The notes under the pieces: generated by a model
Databases searched by the model: none
What the model saw: only the letters and a program-made list of their open reading frames with translations
What the model was told of the DNA's origin: nothing
In this document: positions 43,041-52,473 of the stretch, piece after piece
How positions within the stretch are numbered: the stretch's first letter is position 1
How the letters are laid out: every line of letters starts with the position of its first letter
Made by a program: the position numbers and the translations under genes
Origin: Massilia sp. WG5
Lineage (GTDB): Bacteria > Pseudomonadota > Gammaproteobacteria > Burkholderiales > Burkholderiaceae_D
Reading direction: 5' to 3'
Assembly (NCBI RefSeq): GCF_001412595.2
Contig: NZ_CP012640.2
Location: forward strand, 124,001 to 188,000
DNA length: 64,000 nucleotides

Positions 43041-44552
43041 TCAGCCGGCGGCCGGCAGCGTGATCGTCATGCGCAGGCCGCCGCCGGCGCGGTTCGCCGC
43101 CGTGATCCGCCCGCCATGCGTCTCGACCACGCGCTTGGCGATCGCCAGCCCCAGGCCGTGGCCGTCGACGTTGTTCTGCGTCGGGTTCGAGCGGAAGAAG
43201 GGTTCGAAGATGTCGCCCAGGTCTTCCTCGGCGATGCCCGGCCCCCGGTCAAGCACTTCGATGTGCACCGCGCCCTGCTCGGGATGCAGGGCCACGTCGA
43301 CCGCGCCGTCGGCGCCGCCGTGCTTGACCGCGTTGCGCACGATGTTCTCGACCGCGCTCCACAGCAGGTCCGGGGCGCCGCGTACCGTCACCGGGACCGG
43401 GGCGTCGACTTCGATGCGGGCGCCGGCTTCGAAACGGGCGTCGTCGGCGATCTGGTCGACCATCTCGACCAGGTCGACCGCCTCCATCGCCGGCGGCGCG
43501 CTGGCGGCTTCCAGGCGCGACAGGGTCAGCAGCTCGCCGACCAGGCGGTCCATGCGCACGCTCTCGCGCTCGATGCGCTCCAGCGAGGCGCCGATCTTGT
43601 CCGGCTGCTGGTGCGCCAGGCCGATCGCGGCCTGCAGCCGCGCCAGCGGCGAACGCAGCTCGTGCGAGACGTCGTGCAGCAGGCGGCGCTGGCCGTCCAT
43701 CAGCGCGCGCAGCTGGGCGCTCATGCGGTCGAAGTCATGGCCCAGTTCGGCCAGCTCGTCGCTGCCGACCGCCATCCGGGAGTCGGCGAACCTGGGCGCG
43801 AGGTCGCCCGCGGCGGCGGCTTCGAAGGCGCCGCGCAGGGCGCGGATCGGGCGCGAAAAATACCAGGCGAGGAGGGCGGCGAACAGGAAGCTGGCCAGGG
43901 TCGCGGCGACGATCGGCAGCCAGCGTCCCACGTGGTGGCCGAACTCGGGCGGCAGTCCTAACCAGCCGCCCGTGCCTCCGTGGCCGGGACCGAAGCCGGG
44001 ACCGAGACCGGGGCCGAAACCAGGGCCGCGGCCTTCCGGCGCCGGATCGGCTGCAGCGCCGGCCGCCGCGGCGATGCCGCGGGCCGCCGGAGCGCCGCCG
44101 TCCGCCGTGCCGAAACCGCTTCCCCTGTCGCCAGGGCCGGGACGCGGGCCGGGCATGCGCGAGGCGAAGACGAGCAAGCGCTGTCCGTCGGGGGCGGTGA
44201 GGCGGGCCACGGCGTGCGCCTGGGCGCCGGCTTCCAGCTTGCGCTCGACTTCCTCGCGCAGCTTGGGCGGCACCGTCCGCCCGAGCAGTTCGCGACCCTG
44301 CTCGTCCAGCACGTACAGGCGCATGCGGCGGCTGCTCGCGGCCAGGTCGCGCAGGCCGTCGACGCCGCCATGCTTCAGGGTGGCGGCCGCCGCATCCAGC
44401 ATGATGACGGCCGGCGGACCGAGGTCGAGCGTGGGTTCGGTGTTGCGCTGGCGGGCCTGGTCGCGCAGCCAGACCGTGCCGCCGATGCCGATCGTCGCCG
44501 CAACCTGGGCGAGCAGGATCGACAGGAAGAATTTCCAGAACAGCCGGCCCAT
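43041..44552 (-). CDS. CpxA-like envelope-stress sensor histidine kinase
   Basis: A 503-residue inner-membrane kinase: TM1 at about 7-28, periplasmic loop to about 206, TM2 at about 207-228, then HAMP, HisKA with the phosphorylated His in DVSHELRSP (about 294) and a HATPase with VENIVRNAVKHGG, DRGPGIAEE and GHGLGLAIA. The loop is unusual: residues about 170-200 are Gly/Pro/Phe-rich (GFGPGLGPGFGPGHGG). Its regulator starts 2 bases upstream, and a Spy/CpxP-like gene lies divergently beyond it, as in Cpx systems. Confidence 0.88.
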   Translation of the reverse strand: MGRLFWKFFLSILLAQVAATIGIGGTVWLRDQARQRNTEPTLDLGPPAVIMLDAAAATLKHGGVDGLRDLAASSRRMRLYVLDEQGRELLGRTVPPKLREEVERKLEAGAQAHAVARLTAPDGQRLLVFASRMPGPRPGPGDRGSGFGTADGGAPAARGIAAAAGAAADPAPEGRGPGFGPGLGPGFGPGHGGTGGWLGLPPEFGHHVGRWLPIVAATLASFLFAALLAWYFSRPIRALRGAFEAAAAGDLAPRFADSRMAVGSDELAELGHDFDRMSAQLRALMDGQRRLLHDVSHELRSPLARLQAAIGLAHQQPDKIGASLERIERESVRMDRLVGELLTLSRLEAASAPPAMEAVDLVEMVDQIADDARFEAGARIEVDAPVPVTVRGAPDLLWSAVENIVRNAVKHGGADGAVDVALHPEQGAVHIEVLDRGPGIAEEDLGDIFEPFFRSNPTQNNVDGHGLGLAIAKRVVETHGGRITAANRAGGGLRMTITLPAAG

Positions 44553-44554
44553 CG

Positions 44555-45241
<687 letters not shown>

Positions 45242-45292
45242 GCTCGCATCTTAACAAATGGGGGAGGAGGGAGGGCCGGGCGGGAACTCGTC

Positions 45293-45307
45293 TTTACCCC
45301 GTTTTAC
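45293..45307 (-). promoter_or_regulatory. CpxR-type binding box GTAAA-N5-GTAAA
   Basis: On the minus strand the sequence is GTAAA-ACGGG-GTAAA, an exact match to the established E. coli CpxR consensus. It lies 51 bases upstream of the regulator's ATG and 70 bases upstream of the Spy-like start. A further phased direct repeat (TAACA at 45315 and 45325) adjoins it. Confidence 0.75.
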
Positions 45308-45377
45308 AAGGAACTAACAGCGCTTAACAGGGGCGCGCACGACAATGCGGCATCCCAACCACACAAGGATGCACAAC

Positions 45378-45866
45378 ATGAATCTGACGCGCCAAACAAT
45401 GGCGGCCGCTTTGCTCGCTGCCTGCTGCGCCACCGCCTTCGCCGCCGGCCAGTCCGGGGCGCCGGCCGACGCCGGCCAGCCGGCGGAGCAGGGGCCGCAC
45501 GGCGGGCCCGAGCGTGGTCCGGGCCCCGGCTTCGGCGGCCACGGGTTCGGCCATCACCTGCACGGCCTGCGCCTGAGCGAAGCCCAGCAGGACAGGCTGT
45601 TCGCGATCGAGCACGCCGCCGCGCCGCAGCGCCGCCAGCAGGACAAGGCGGTGCGCCATGCCCACGAGGCCCTGCGCGCCGTCGGCGACGCCGCCCAGTT
45701 CGACGAAGCCAGGGCCGGCGCCGCCTCGCGCGAGCTCGGCCAGGCGATCGCCGCCCAGGCCCTGCTGGAAGCACGCCTGCACGCCCAGGTGTTGGCCATC
45801 CTGAGCCCGGAGCAGCGCGAACAGCTGCGCCAGCGCCGCCCGCAGCCGCCGCAGGACCGTCCCTGA
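45378..45866 (+). CDS. Spy/CpxP-family periplasmic chaperone-like protein
   Basis: A 162-residue exported protein. The signal peptide is about residues 1-22, then a Gly/Pro/His-rich segment (GPGPGFGGHGFGHHLHGL, about 50-70), then a helical Spy/CpxP domain with two LTxxQ-like repeats (LSEAQQDRLF and LSPEQREQL). CpxP-type proteins inhibit the CpxA sensor and assist folding. I chose the ATG at 45378 because AAGGA sits 8 bases before it. Divergent from the CpxRA-like genes with a CpxR box between. Confidence 0.8.
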   Translation: MNLTRQTMAAALLAACCATAFAAGQSGAPADAGQPAEQGPHGGPERGPGPGFGGHGFGHHLHGLRLSEAQQDRLFAIEHAAAPQRRQQDKAVRHAHEALRAVGDAAQFDEARAGAASRELGQAIAAQALLEARLHAQVLAILSPEQREQLRQRRPQPPQDRP

Positions 45867-45985
45867 GCCGGGAGGAGGAAGCATGGATCGCCAGCATGAA
45901 GGTCCGGCGCTGGCTGTAGGCGTTTCCCTCTAAACGGGCCGCGCACAGGGAACCCGTGCGCGGCAATGCCCTTACAATGGGCGCC

Positions 45986-46813
45986 ATGAACAAGCCTCTG
46001 CTGCACTTCACGCACGGGAACAGTTATCCGTCCGGCTCCTACGGCCGCCTGCTCGACGAGCTGCGCCGCGATTTCGACGTTCGCACCACCGACATGCTCG
46101 GCCACGATCCGCGCTACCCGGTCGACGACAACTGGCACGCGCTGGTCGACGAACTGATCGGCCAGCTCGAGCGCTACGACCGGCCGGCGATCCTGGTCGG
46201 GCATTCGCTGGGTGGGGCGATCGGCATGATGGCGGCCTGGCGCCGCCCGGAACTGGCGCGCTGCGTGGTGATGCTGGACTCGCCGGTGGTGGCTGGCTGG
46301 CGCGCCTGGCTCTGGCGCCTGGCGAAGGCGCTGGGCGCGGGCCGCAAGCTGTCGCCGGGCGGCGTGGCCGAGCGCCGCCGCAATATCTGGCCTTCGCGCG
46401 AGGCCGCGCGCGCGCACTTCCTCGCCAAGCCGATCTTCCAGGCCTGGGCGCCGGGCGCGCTCGACGACTACCTGACGCACGGGTTGAAGCCGCATCCGGA
46501 CGGCGTGCAGCTGCGTTTCGACCGGGATGTCGAGGCGGCCATCTACAGCAGCCTGCCGCACGACATGGGAAGGATCCTGCGCCAGTCCTTCCCGGTGCCG
46601 ATCGGTTTCGTCGCCGGCACCCGCTCGGAAGAACTGCGCCAGGCCGGCATGAAGGCGACCCGCAGGCTGGTCGGCGACAATCTGGTGACGATCGAGGGAA
46701 GCCACCTGTATCCGATGGAGTCGCCCCAGCTCACGGCGCAGCTGACGCGGGAGATGATCGAACGCCTGCTGCCGGCGCTTTCGGCAGGTGACCGCAGGAA
46801 GGTATTCGCGTAG
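45986..46813 (+). CDS. Alpha/beta hydrolase
   Basis: A 275-residue alpha/beta hydrolase. The nucleophile elbow GHSLGG is at about 73-78, HTxxGHD-like HGN near the N-terminus supplies the oxyanion region, and a His near the C-terminus (EGSHLYPME) completes the likely triad. It lacks a signal peptide. It is similar in layout to many proteobacterial esterase/lipase-like proteins of unknown substrate. The ATG at 45986 is preferred over an ATG 9 bases upstream because the conserved core starts there. Confidence 0.75.
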   Translation: MNKPLLHFTHGNSYPSGSYGRLLDELRRDFDVRTTDMLGHDPRYPVDDNWHALVDELIGQLERYDRPAILVGHSLGGAIGMMAAWRRPELARCVVMLDSPVVAGWRAWLWRLAKALGAGRKLSPGGVAERRRNIWPSREAARAHFLAKPIFQAWAPGALDDYLTHGLKPHPDGVQLRFDRDVEAAIYSSLPHDMGRILRQSFPVPIGFVAGTRSEELRQAGMKATRRLVGDNLVTIEGSHLYPMESPQLTAQLTREMIERLLPALSAGDRRKVFA

Positions 46814-46852
46814 AATCGCGGGTTAATATTTAATCACCCGGGAAGCCCTGCG

Positions 46853-47419
46853 ATGAGCATCAAAAGCGATAAATGGATCCGCCGGATGGCGGAAGAACAC
46901 GGCATGATCGAGCCTTTCTCGGCCAAGCAGGTACGCGAGAGCGAAGGCCGCAGGATCATCTCCTGGGGCACCTCGTCGTACGGCTACGACATCCGCTGCG
47001 CCGATGAATTCAAGGTGTTCACGAACATCAACAGCACCATCGTCGATCCGAAGAACTTCGATTCGAATTCCTTCGTCGACGTCAAAAGCGACGTCTGCAT
47101 CATCCCGCCGAACTCGTTCGCGCTGGCCCGCACCATCGAATACTTCCGCATCCCGCGCAATGTGCTGACGGTCTGCCTGGGTAAATCGACCTACGCGCGC
47201 TGCGGCATCATCGTCAACGTCACTCCCTTCGAACCGGAATGGGAAGGCTATGTGACGCTGGAGTTCTCGAACACCACGCCGCTGCCGGCCAAGATCTACG
47301 CGGGCGAAGGCTGTGCGCAGGTGCTGTTCTTCGAGAGCGACGAAGTCTGCGAGACCTCGTACAAGGACCGCGGCGGCAAGTACCAGGGGCAGCATGGGGT
47401 GACCTTGCCGAAGACCTGA
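46853..47419 (+). CDS. dcd: dCTP deaminase
   Basis: Dcd converts dCTP to dUTP, a main source of dUMP for thymidylate synthesis. The 188-residue protein matches the usual length. The catalytic-loop Glu is in [19 protein letters not shown] and the SSYGYD and KSTYARCGI segments are typical. thyA lies 4 kb away on the opposite strand. It converges on the decarboxylase gene, with a strong hairpin between. Confidence 0.95.
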   Translation: MSIKSDKWIRRMAEEHGMIEPFSAKQVRESEGRRIISWGTSSYGYDIRCADEFKVFTNINSTIVDPKNFDSNSFVDVKSDVCIIPPNSFALARTIEYFRIPRNVLTVCLGKSTYARCGIIVNVTPFEPEWEGYVTLEFSNTTPLPAKIYAGEGCAQVLFFESDEVCETSYKDRGGKYQGQHGVTLPKT

Positions 47420-47454
47420 TACGGTTTTTGGCGCTAGCTGGCCTGAAACGTATC

Positions 47455-47490
47455 AAATGAAAAGGGAGGCCTCGGCCTCCCTTTTCATTT
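47455..47490. terminator. Bidirectional terminator between dcd and the decarboxylase gene
   Basis: A 16-bp stem (47455-47470 with 47475-47490) around a CTCG loop; its A- and T-rich flanks form part of the stem in both directions. Confidence 0.85.
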
Positions 47491-47496
47491 GGCGGA

Positions 47497-47526
47497 ACAA
47501 ACCCGGATCGCTCCGGGTCTTGTTCA
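47497..47526 (-). terminator. Second hairpin, downstream of the decarboxylase gene
   Basis: ACCCGGA/TCCGGGT stem with TCGC loop, followed on the minus strand by TTGTT. It lies just after the decarboxylase stop, in tandem with the stronger palindrome. Confidence 0.5.
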
Positions 47527-47537
47527 TGGCCGGACGA

Positions 47538-49793
47538 TCAATCCTGCCTGACGCAATCCACGAAGTAGCCCAGCTTGCCGTCGACTTCGCGCTTGACCAG
47601 TCCGTGCACGTCGGTCTCGAAGCCAGGGAAGCGCTCGTTGAAGTCGCGTGCGAAGCGCAGGTAGTCGACGATGGTCCTGTTGAAGCGCTCGCCCGGGATC
47701 AAGAGCGGGATGCCCGGCGGGTAGGGGGTCAGCAGGATCGCGGTGATGCGGCCTTCCAGGTCTTCGATCGCCACGCGCTCGATCTCGCGGTGCGCCATCT
47801 TGGCGAAGGCGTCCGAGGGCTTCATCGCCGGGATCATGTCTGATAAATACATCTCGGTGGTCAGGCGCGCCACGTCGCGGGATTTATAGAAGTCGTGGAT
47901 CGACTGGCACAGGTCGCGCAGGCCCCAGGCTTCGTAGCGCGGATTCGCCGCGGTGAACTCCGGCATGATGCGCCACATCGGCTGGTTGCGGTCGTAGTCG
48001 TCCTTGAACTGCTGCAGGGCGGTGACCAGCGTGTTCCAGCGGCCCTTGGTGATGCCGATCGTGAACAGGATGAAGAAGGAATACAGGCCGCACTTCTCGA
48101 TGATCACGCCGTGCTCGGCCAGGTACTTGGTCACGATCGAGGCCGGGATGCCGGAAGCGTCGAAGCTGCCGTCCAGCGACAGGCCCGGCGTCACCACCGT
48201 CGCCTTGATCGGGTCGAGCATGTTGAAGCCTTCGGCCAGCTTGCCGAAGCCGTGCCAGGTGTCCTCGGCATGGATCATCCAGTCGGCCTGGGTGCCGATG
48301 CCTTCCTCGCTGGTGACCTGCGGGCCCCAGACCTTGAACCACCAGTCGTCGCCGATTTCCTCGTCGACCTTCTGCATCGCGCGGCGGAAGTCCAGCGATT
48401 CGTAGATCGACTCTTCGACCAGGGCGGTGCCGCCCGGCGCTTCCATCATCGCCGCGGCGACGTCGCAGGACGCGATGATCGAGTACTGCGGCGAGGTCGA
48501 GGTGTGCATCAGGTAGGCCTCGTTGAAGGCGTCCTGGTCCAGCTTGACGGTCTCGGATTCGCGCACCAGCACCTGCGAGGCCTGCGAGAGGCCGGCCAGC
48601 AGCTTGTGCGTCGACTGGGTCGAGAAGATCATCGATTCCTTGGCGCGCGGACGGTCGCGGCCGATCGCGTGCATGTTCTTGTAGAAGTCGTGGAAGGTCG
48701 CGTGCGGGATCCAGGCTTCGTCGAAGTGCAGGGTGTCGATTTTCCCGTCCAGCATTTCGCGCAGCGTCTCGACGTTGTACACCACGCCGTCGTAGGTCGA
48801 CTGCGTGATGGTCAGGATGCGCGGCTTCTTGTTCTTGGCTTCGCGCGCGAACGGATTGGCTTCGATCTTGCGGGCGATCGATTCGGGCGTGAACTCTTCC
48901 AGCGGGATCGGGCCGATGATGCCGAGGTTGTTCCGGGTCGGCATCAGGAACACCGGGATCGCGCCGCACATGATGATCGAGTGCAGGATCGACTTGTGGC
49001 AGTTACGGTCGACCACGACGATGTCGCCCGGCGCCACGGTCGAGTGCCAGACCATCTTGTTCGAGGTCGAGGTGCCGTTGGTGACGAAGTAGCAGTGGTC
49101 GGCGTTGTAGATGCGCGCGGCGTTGCGCTCGGACTTCGCCACCGGGCCGGTATGGTCCAATAACTGGCCCAGTTCCTCGACCGCGTTGCAGACGTCGGCG
49201 CGCAGCATGTTCTCGCCGAAGAACTGGTGGAACATCTGGCCGATCGGCGACTTCAGGAAGGCGACGCCGCCCGAGTGGCCGGGGCAGTGCCAGGAATAGG
49301 AACCGTCGTTGGCGTAGTTGACCAGGGCGCGGAAGAAGGGCGGCGCCAGGCTGTCCAGGTAGGCCTTGGCTTCGCGGATGATGTGGCGCGCGACGAATTC
49401 CGGCGTGTCCTCGAACATGTGGATGAAGCCGTGCAGCTCCTTCAGGATGTCGTTCGGGATGTGGCGGCTGGTGCGGGTCTCGCCGTAGATGTAGATCGGG
49501 ATGTCCGAGTTCTTGTGGCGGATCTCCTGCACGAAGGCGCGCAGCGCGGCCAGCGCGAAGTTGGTCTCTTCGAGTGTCCCGCCGCCGAATTCCTCGTCGT
49601 CGATCGACAGCACGAAGGCCGAGGCGCGCGACTGCTGCTGGGCGAACTGGGACAGGTCGCCGTAGCTGGTCAGGCCCAGCACTTCCATGCCTTCTTTCTC
49701 CATCGCGGCGGCCAGCGCGCGAATGCCGAGGCCCGAGGTGTTCTCGGAACGGAAGTCCTCGTCAATGATGACGATAGGGAATCGAAATTTCAT
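47538..49793 (-). CDS. Arginine/lysine/ornithine decarboxylase (PLP fold type I)
   Basis: A 751-residue decarboxylase of the inducible/constitutive basic amino acid family (LdcC, AdiA, SpeF). The N-terminal receiver-like wing domain (about 1-125) is followed by the PLP domain with HCPGHSGG, FVTNGTSTSNK and the PLP-binding Lys in STQSTHK (about 397), and a C-terminal domain. Substrate (Arg, Lys or Orn) cannot be set from sequence alone. I chose the ATG at 49793 because GGAGC sits 6 bases before it and the conserved sequence starts there. Confidence 0.9.
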   Translation of the reverse strand: MKFRFPIVIIDEDFRSENTSGLGIRALAAAMEKEGMEVLGLTSYGDLSQFAQQQSRASAFVLSIDDEEFGGGTLEETNFALAALRAFVQEIRHKNSDIPIYIYGETRTSRHIPNDILKELHGFIHMFEDTPEFVARHIIREAKAYLDSLAPPFFRALVNYANDGSYSWHCPGHSGGVAFLKSPIGQMFHQFFGENMLRADVCNAVEELGQLLDHTGPVAKSERNAARIYNADHCYFVTNGTSTSNKMVWHSTVAPGDIVVVDRNCHKSILHSIIMCGAIPVFLMPTRNNLGIIGPIPLEEFTPESIARKIEANPFAREAKNKKPRILTITQSTYDGVVYNVETLREMLDGKIDTLHFDEAWIPHATFHDFYKNMHAIGRDRPRAKESMIFSTQSTHKLLAGLSQASQVLVRESETVKLDQDAFNEAYLMHTSTSPQYSIIASCDVAAAMMEAPGGTALVEESIYESLDFRRAMQKVDEEIGDDWWFKVWGPQVTSEEGIGTQADWMIHAEDTWHGFGKLAEGFNMLDPIKATVVTPGLSLDGSFDASGIPASIVTKYLAEHGVIIEKCGLYSFFILFTIGITKGRWNTLVTALQQFKDDYDRNQPMWRIMPEFTAANPRYEAWGLRDLCQSIHDFYKSRDVARLTTEMYLSDMIPAMKPSDAFAKMAHREIERVAIEDLEGRITAILLTPYPPGIPLLIPGERFNRTIVDYLRFARDFNERFPGFETDVHGLVKREVDGKLGYFVDCVRQD

Positions 49794-50041
49794 GGACAGC
49801 TCCAAAGCGAAGCGCCGTGCACCCCATCTTCCTGAGCGGTAGATGGCCGGGCACGGCACCGAAAAAAAATAGAAGCGGATTTTCGCAGAATTTCCGCAAG
49901 TCGGCGCAATTTTTTTGCTAGGTTAGCCAGACTCGGGCGATCATGGCGCACCGTTGTTGCTCCGTAAGCAATCTTGGCCGATTGCGCCGGCCCAAACGAT
50001 GGTAGAGTGTACGCTGCATTGCAACTATACAGGCGAGGCCC

Positions 50042-50497
50042 ATCATCCGCACCATTCGCGTCCAGTTCGAAAGCACCCTCCCGGTCTCGCCCGCCGAGCT
50101 GTGGGACTGGAGCACTTCCGTGCGCGGCGCCGCCGCGGAGATGCGGCCCCTGCTGAAGCTCGATTTTCCGAAGGGGATGACGCATATCCCGCGCGACGGC
50201 AGCGGCCTCGGCACCCCGCTGGGCAACTGTCCCTTCCTGCTGCTGGGCCTCCTGCCGGTCGACCTGTCGCGCCTGACCTTCGTCGAGATGGAGCCGGGGC
50301 GCCGCTTCGTCGAACAGTCGCCGCTGCTGTCGATGAAGAGCTGGCGCCATGAGCGCACCATCACGCCGGCCGCGGAGGGCGCGACGGTAACGGACAGCCT
50401 GGAATTCACGCCGCGCTTCGCCGCCCCTATCGTGGGCTTTTTCGTGACGAAGCTGTTCCAGCACCGGCACGCGATGCTGGCGAAGCACTACCGCTAG
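50042..50497 (+). CDS. SRPBCC (START-like) family protein, non-standard or unresolved start
   Basis: A protein of up to 151 residues with a SRPBCC ligand-binding fold, ending FVTKLFQHRHAMLAKHYR. The fold's first strand and helix (FESTLPVSPAELWDW) lie upstream of the first standard start codons in this frame (CTG at 50099 and GTG at 50120). Between the upstream stop at 50003 and those codons the only candidates are ATC/ATT/ATA, so I place the start at the ATC of 50042. The alternatives are a late GTG start (125 residues) or a 1-base sequencing or real frameshift with the ATG at 49999. Confidence 0.6.
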   Translation: MIRTIRVQFESTLPVSPAELWDWSTSVRGAAAEMRPLLKLDFPKGMTHIPRDGSGLGTPLGNCPFLLLGLLPVDLSRLTFVEMEPGRRFVEQSPLLSMKSWRHERTITPAAEGATVTDSLEFTPRFAAPIVGFFVTKLFQHRHAMLAKHYR

Positions 50498-50510
50498 GGT
50501 CGAAACGGGC

Positions 50511-51134
50511 TCAATGCGCGGCCGCGCCGCCGGCCAGCAGCGCCCCGAGCGGATCCACGTGCAGCCAGGCGAAGGCGCCCAGCGCGAAGCCGATCGCGGC
50601 CACCACGTAGGTGACGCTCAGCAGCCAGCGGCGCCGCGTCAGCAGGGTGATCGCCGCCAGCGAGATCGCGATCTGCTCGGCGGTGGTGGCCAGCGCCCAC
50701 TGGTGGTGGGTGTGCATGGCGGCTTCCGATTTGTGGTTCCACTCGTCCGACTGGGCCTCGTATTTTTCGGCTTCCTTCTTGATGCCGCCTTTTTCGCCCT
50801 CGTAGCGCGCAACGTCGGCCTTGTACTTCGCCTGGGTCGGCTCGGGCATGCCGGGCAGCGAAGACGCCAGCTCGGCCAGGTTCTGCTTGTTCGACTTGGC
50901 CTGGTAGTAGTTCCAGGAGTTCGCCGCCGTGGTCTTGGCGATCGCCGCGTTGTTCTTGAAGAGGGCGGCGTCGTTCTGGGTTGCGCCGCCCAGGTAGCCG
51001 AACAGCGCGCCGACCGTGGCCAGCACCGCGGTCATGACGGCGATATTGTTCGAGAAGCCGTCGCTGCCATGCTGGGCGACGTGTTCGACCGCGTGGTCAT
51101 GCGGTCCATGTACGTGAAAACCGTGTCCGGACAT
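50511..51134 (-). CDS. DUF4337 family membrane protein
   Basis: A 207-residue protein with three membrane segments: one near residues 33-50 and two near the C-terminus (about 148-165 and 172-195). Between them is a long Lys/Glu-rich soluble helical region. The N-terminus is His-rich (HGFHVHGPHDH), which could bind metal. The match is to the DUF4337 family, whose function is unknown. It lies between the SRPBCC gene (convergent) and folA (13 bases upstream). Confidence 0.8.
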   Translation of the reverse strand: MSGHGFHVHGPHDHAVEHVAQHGSDGFSNNIAVMTAVLATVGALFGYLGGATQNDAALFKNNAAIAKTTAANSWNYYQAKSNKQNLAELASSLPGMPEPTQAKYKADVARYEGEKGGIKKEAEKYEAQSDEWNHKSEAAMHTHHQWALATTAEQIAISLAAITLLTRRRWLLSVTYVVAAIGFALGAFAWLHVDPLGALLAGGAAAH

Positions 51135-51147
51135 GATGGGGGCTCCC

Positions 51148-51645
51148 TTATTTCCTGCGTTCGTAGGTGACGAAGGCGAACGCGACGCCCTCCGCCGAGC
51201 GGTGTTCTTCGCGCGCGGTCTCGGCCCAGACGGCCGGATCGATCTCGGGGAAGAAGGTATCGCAGCGGTAGGCGCCGTCGATGTGGGTGACGATCATGCG
51301 GTCGGCGAAGGCCATCGATTCATTGAAGATCTGGGCGCCGCCGATGATACTGGCCACAGCATCGCCGCCCCGGCCGCCGGCCAGGGCGATCGCCGCTTCC
51401 AGCGAGCCTGCCACCTCGACGCCTTCGCGCGACCAGTCCGCATTCCGGGTGACGACGATGTTGCGGCGCTTGGGCAGCGGGCGGCCGATCGAATCGAAGG
51501 TCTTGCGGCCCATGATGATCGGATGGCCGAGCGTGACCCGCTTGAAGTGGGCCAGGTCCTCGGGCAGGTGCCAGGGCAGCTTGTTGTCGACGCCGATGCC
51601 GCGCTGGGCGTCCATCGCGACGACGAGGGTCAGTTGCGTGCTCAT
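51148..51645 (-). CDS. folA: Dihydrofolate reductase
   Basis: FolA regenerates tetrahydrofolate with NADPH. The 165-residue protein shows VVAMDAQRGIGVDNKLPWHLPEDLAHFK and IIMGRKTFDSIGRPLP, with Asp/Glu in LPEDL at the catalytic acid position and the C-terminal FVTYERRK end. It follows thyA by 3 bases on the same strand, the classical thyA-folA pair. Confidence 0.96.
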   Translation of the reverse strand: MSTQLTLVVAMDAQRGIGVDNKLPWHLPEDLAHFKRVTLGHPIIMGRKTFDSIGRPLPKRRNIVVTRNADWSREGVEVAGSLEAAIALAGGRGGDAVASIIGGAQIFNESMAFADRMIVTHIDGAYRCDTFFPEIDPAVWAETAREEHRSAEGVAFAFVTYERRK

Positions 51646-51648
51646 CTC

Positions 51649-52443
51649 TTACACCGCCACCGGCGCCTTGATTGCGGGATGCGGATCGTAGCCGACCACC
51701 TCGAAGTCCTCGAACCTGTAGTCGAACAGTGAATCCGGCTTGCGCTTGATGACCAGCTTCGGCAGCGGACGCTCCGCGCGCGACAGCTGCAGCTCGACCT
51801 GTTCCAGGTGGTTCGAATACAGGTGGCAGTCGCCGCCGGTCCAGACGAAATCGCCGACCTCGAGCCCGGCCTGCTGCGCCATCATGTGGGTCAGCAGCGC
51901 GTACGAGGCGATATTGAAGGGCACGCCCAGGAAGATGTCGGCGCTGCGCTGGTAGAGCTGGCAGGACAGCCTGCCGTCGGCCACGTAGAACTGGAAGAAG
52001 GCGTGGCAGGGCGGCAGCTTCATCTGCGGCACGTCGGCCACGTTCCAGGCCGAGACGATCATCCGGCGCGAGTCCGGATTGTTCCTGATCTGCTCGAGCA
52101 CCTGGCTGACCTGGTCGATGTGGCCGCCGTCAGGGGTCGGCCAGCTGCGCCACTGGTAGCCGTAGATCGGGCCCAGTTCGCCGTTCGCGTCGGCCCACTC
52201 GTCCCAGATCGAGACGCCGTTTTCCTTCAGGTAGGCGATGTTGGTCGAGCCGGCCAGGAACCAGATCAGCTCATGGATGATGGACTTCAGGTGCACCTTC
52301 TTGGTCGTGACCAGCGGGAAGCCGTCCTGCAGGTTGAAGCGCATCTGGTAGCCGAACACGGAACGCGTGCCGGTGCCGGTGCGGTCGGTCTTGACCGCGC
52401 CATGATCGCGCACATGGCGCATCAGGTCTGAATATTGGCGCAT
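51649..52443 (-). CDS. thyA: Thymidylate synthase
   Basis: ThyA methylates dUMP to dTMP using methylene-tetrahydrofolate, which FolA then helps to recycle. The 264-residue length equals that of E. coli ThyA. The catalytic Cys is in [12 protein letters not shown] (about residue 146) and [19 protein letters not shown] is intact. folA follows by 3 bases. Confidence 0.97.
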   Translation of the reverse strand: MRQYSDLMRHVRDHGAVKTDRTGTGTRSVFGYQMRFNLQDGFPLVTTKKVHLKSIIHELIWFLAGSTNIAYLKENGVSIWDEWADANGELGPIYGYQWRSWPTPDGGHIDQVSQVLEQIRNNPDSRRMIVSAWNVADVPQMKLPPCHAFFQFYVADGRLSCQLYQRSADIFLGVPFNIASYALLTHMMAQQAGLEVGDFVWTGGDCHLYSNHLEQVELQLSRAERPLPKLVIKRKPDSLFDYRFEDFEVVGYDPHPAIKAPVAV

Positions 52444-52473
52444 CGGGTAAGTACAGGTGAAAAAAATGCCATT

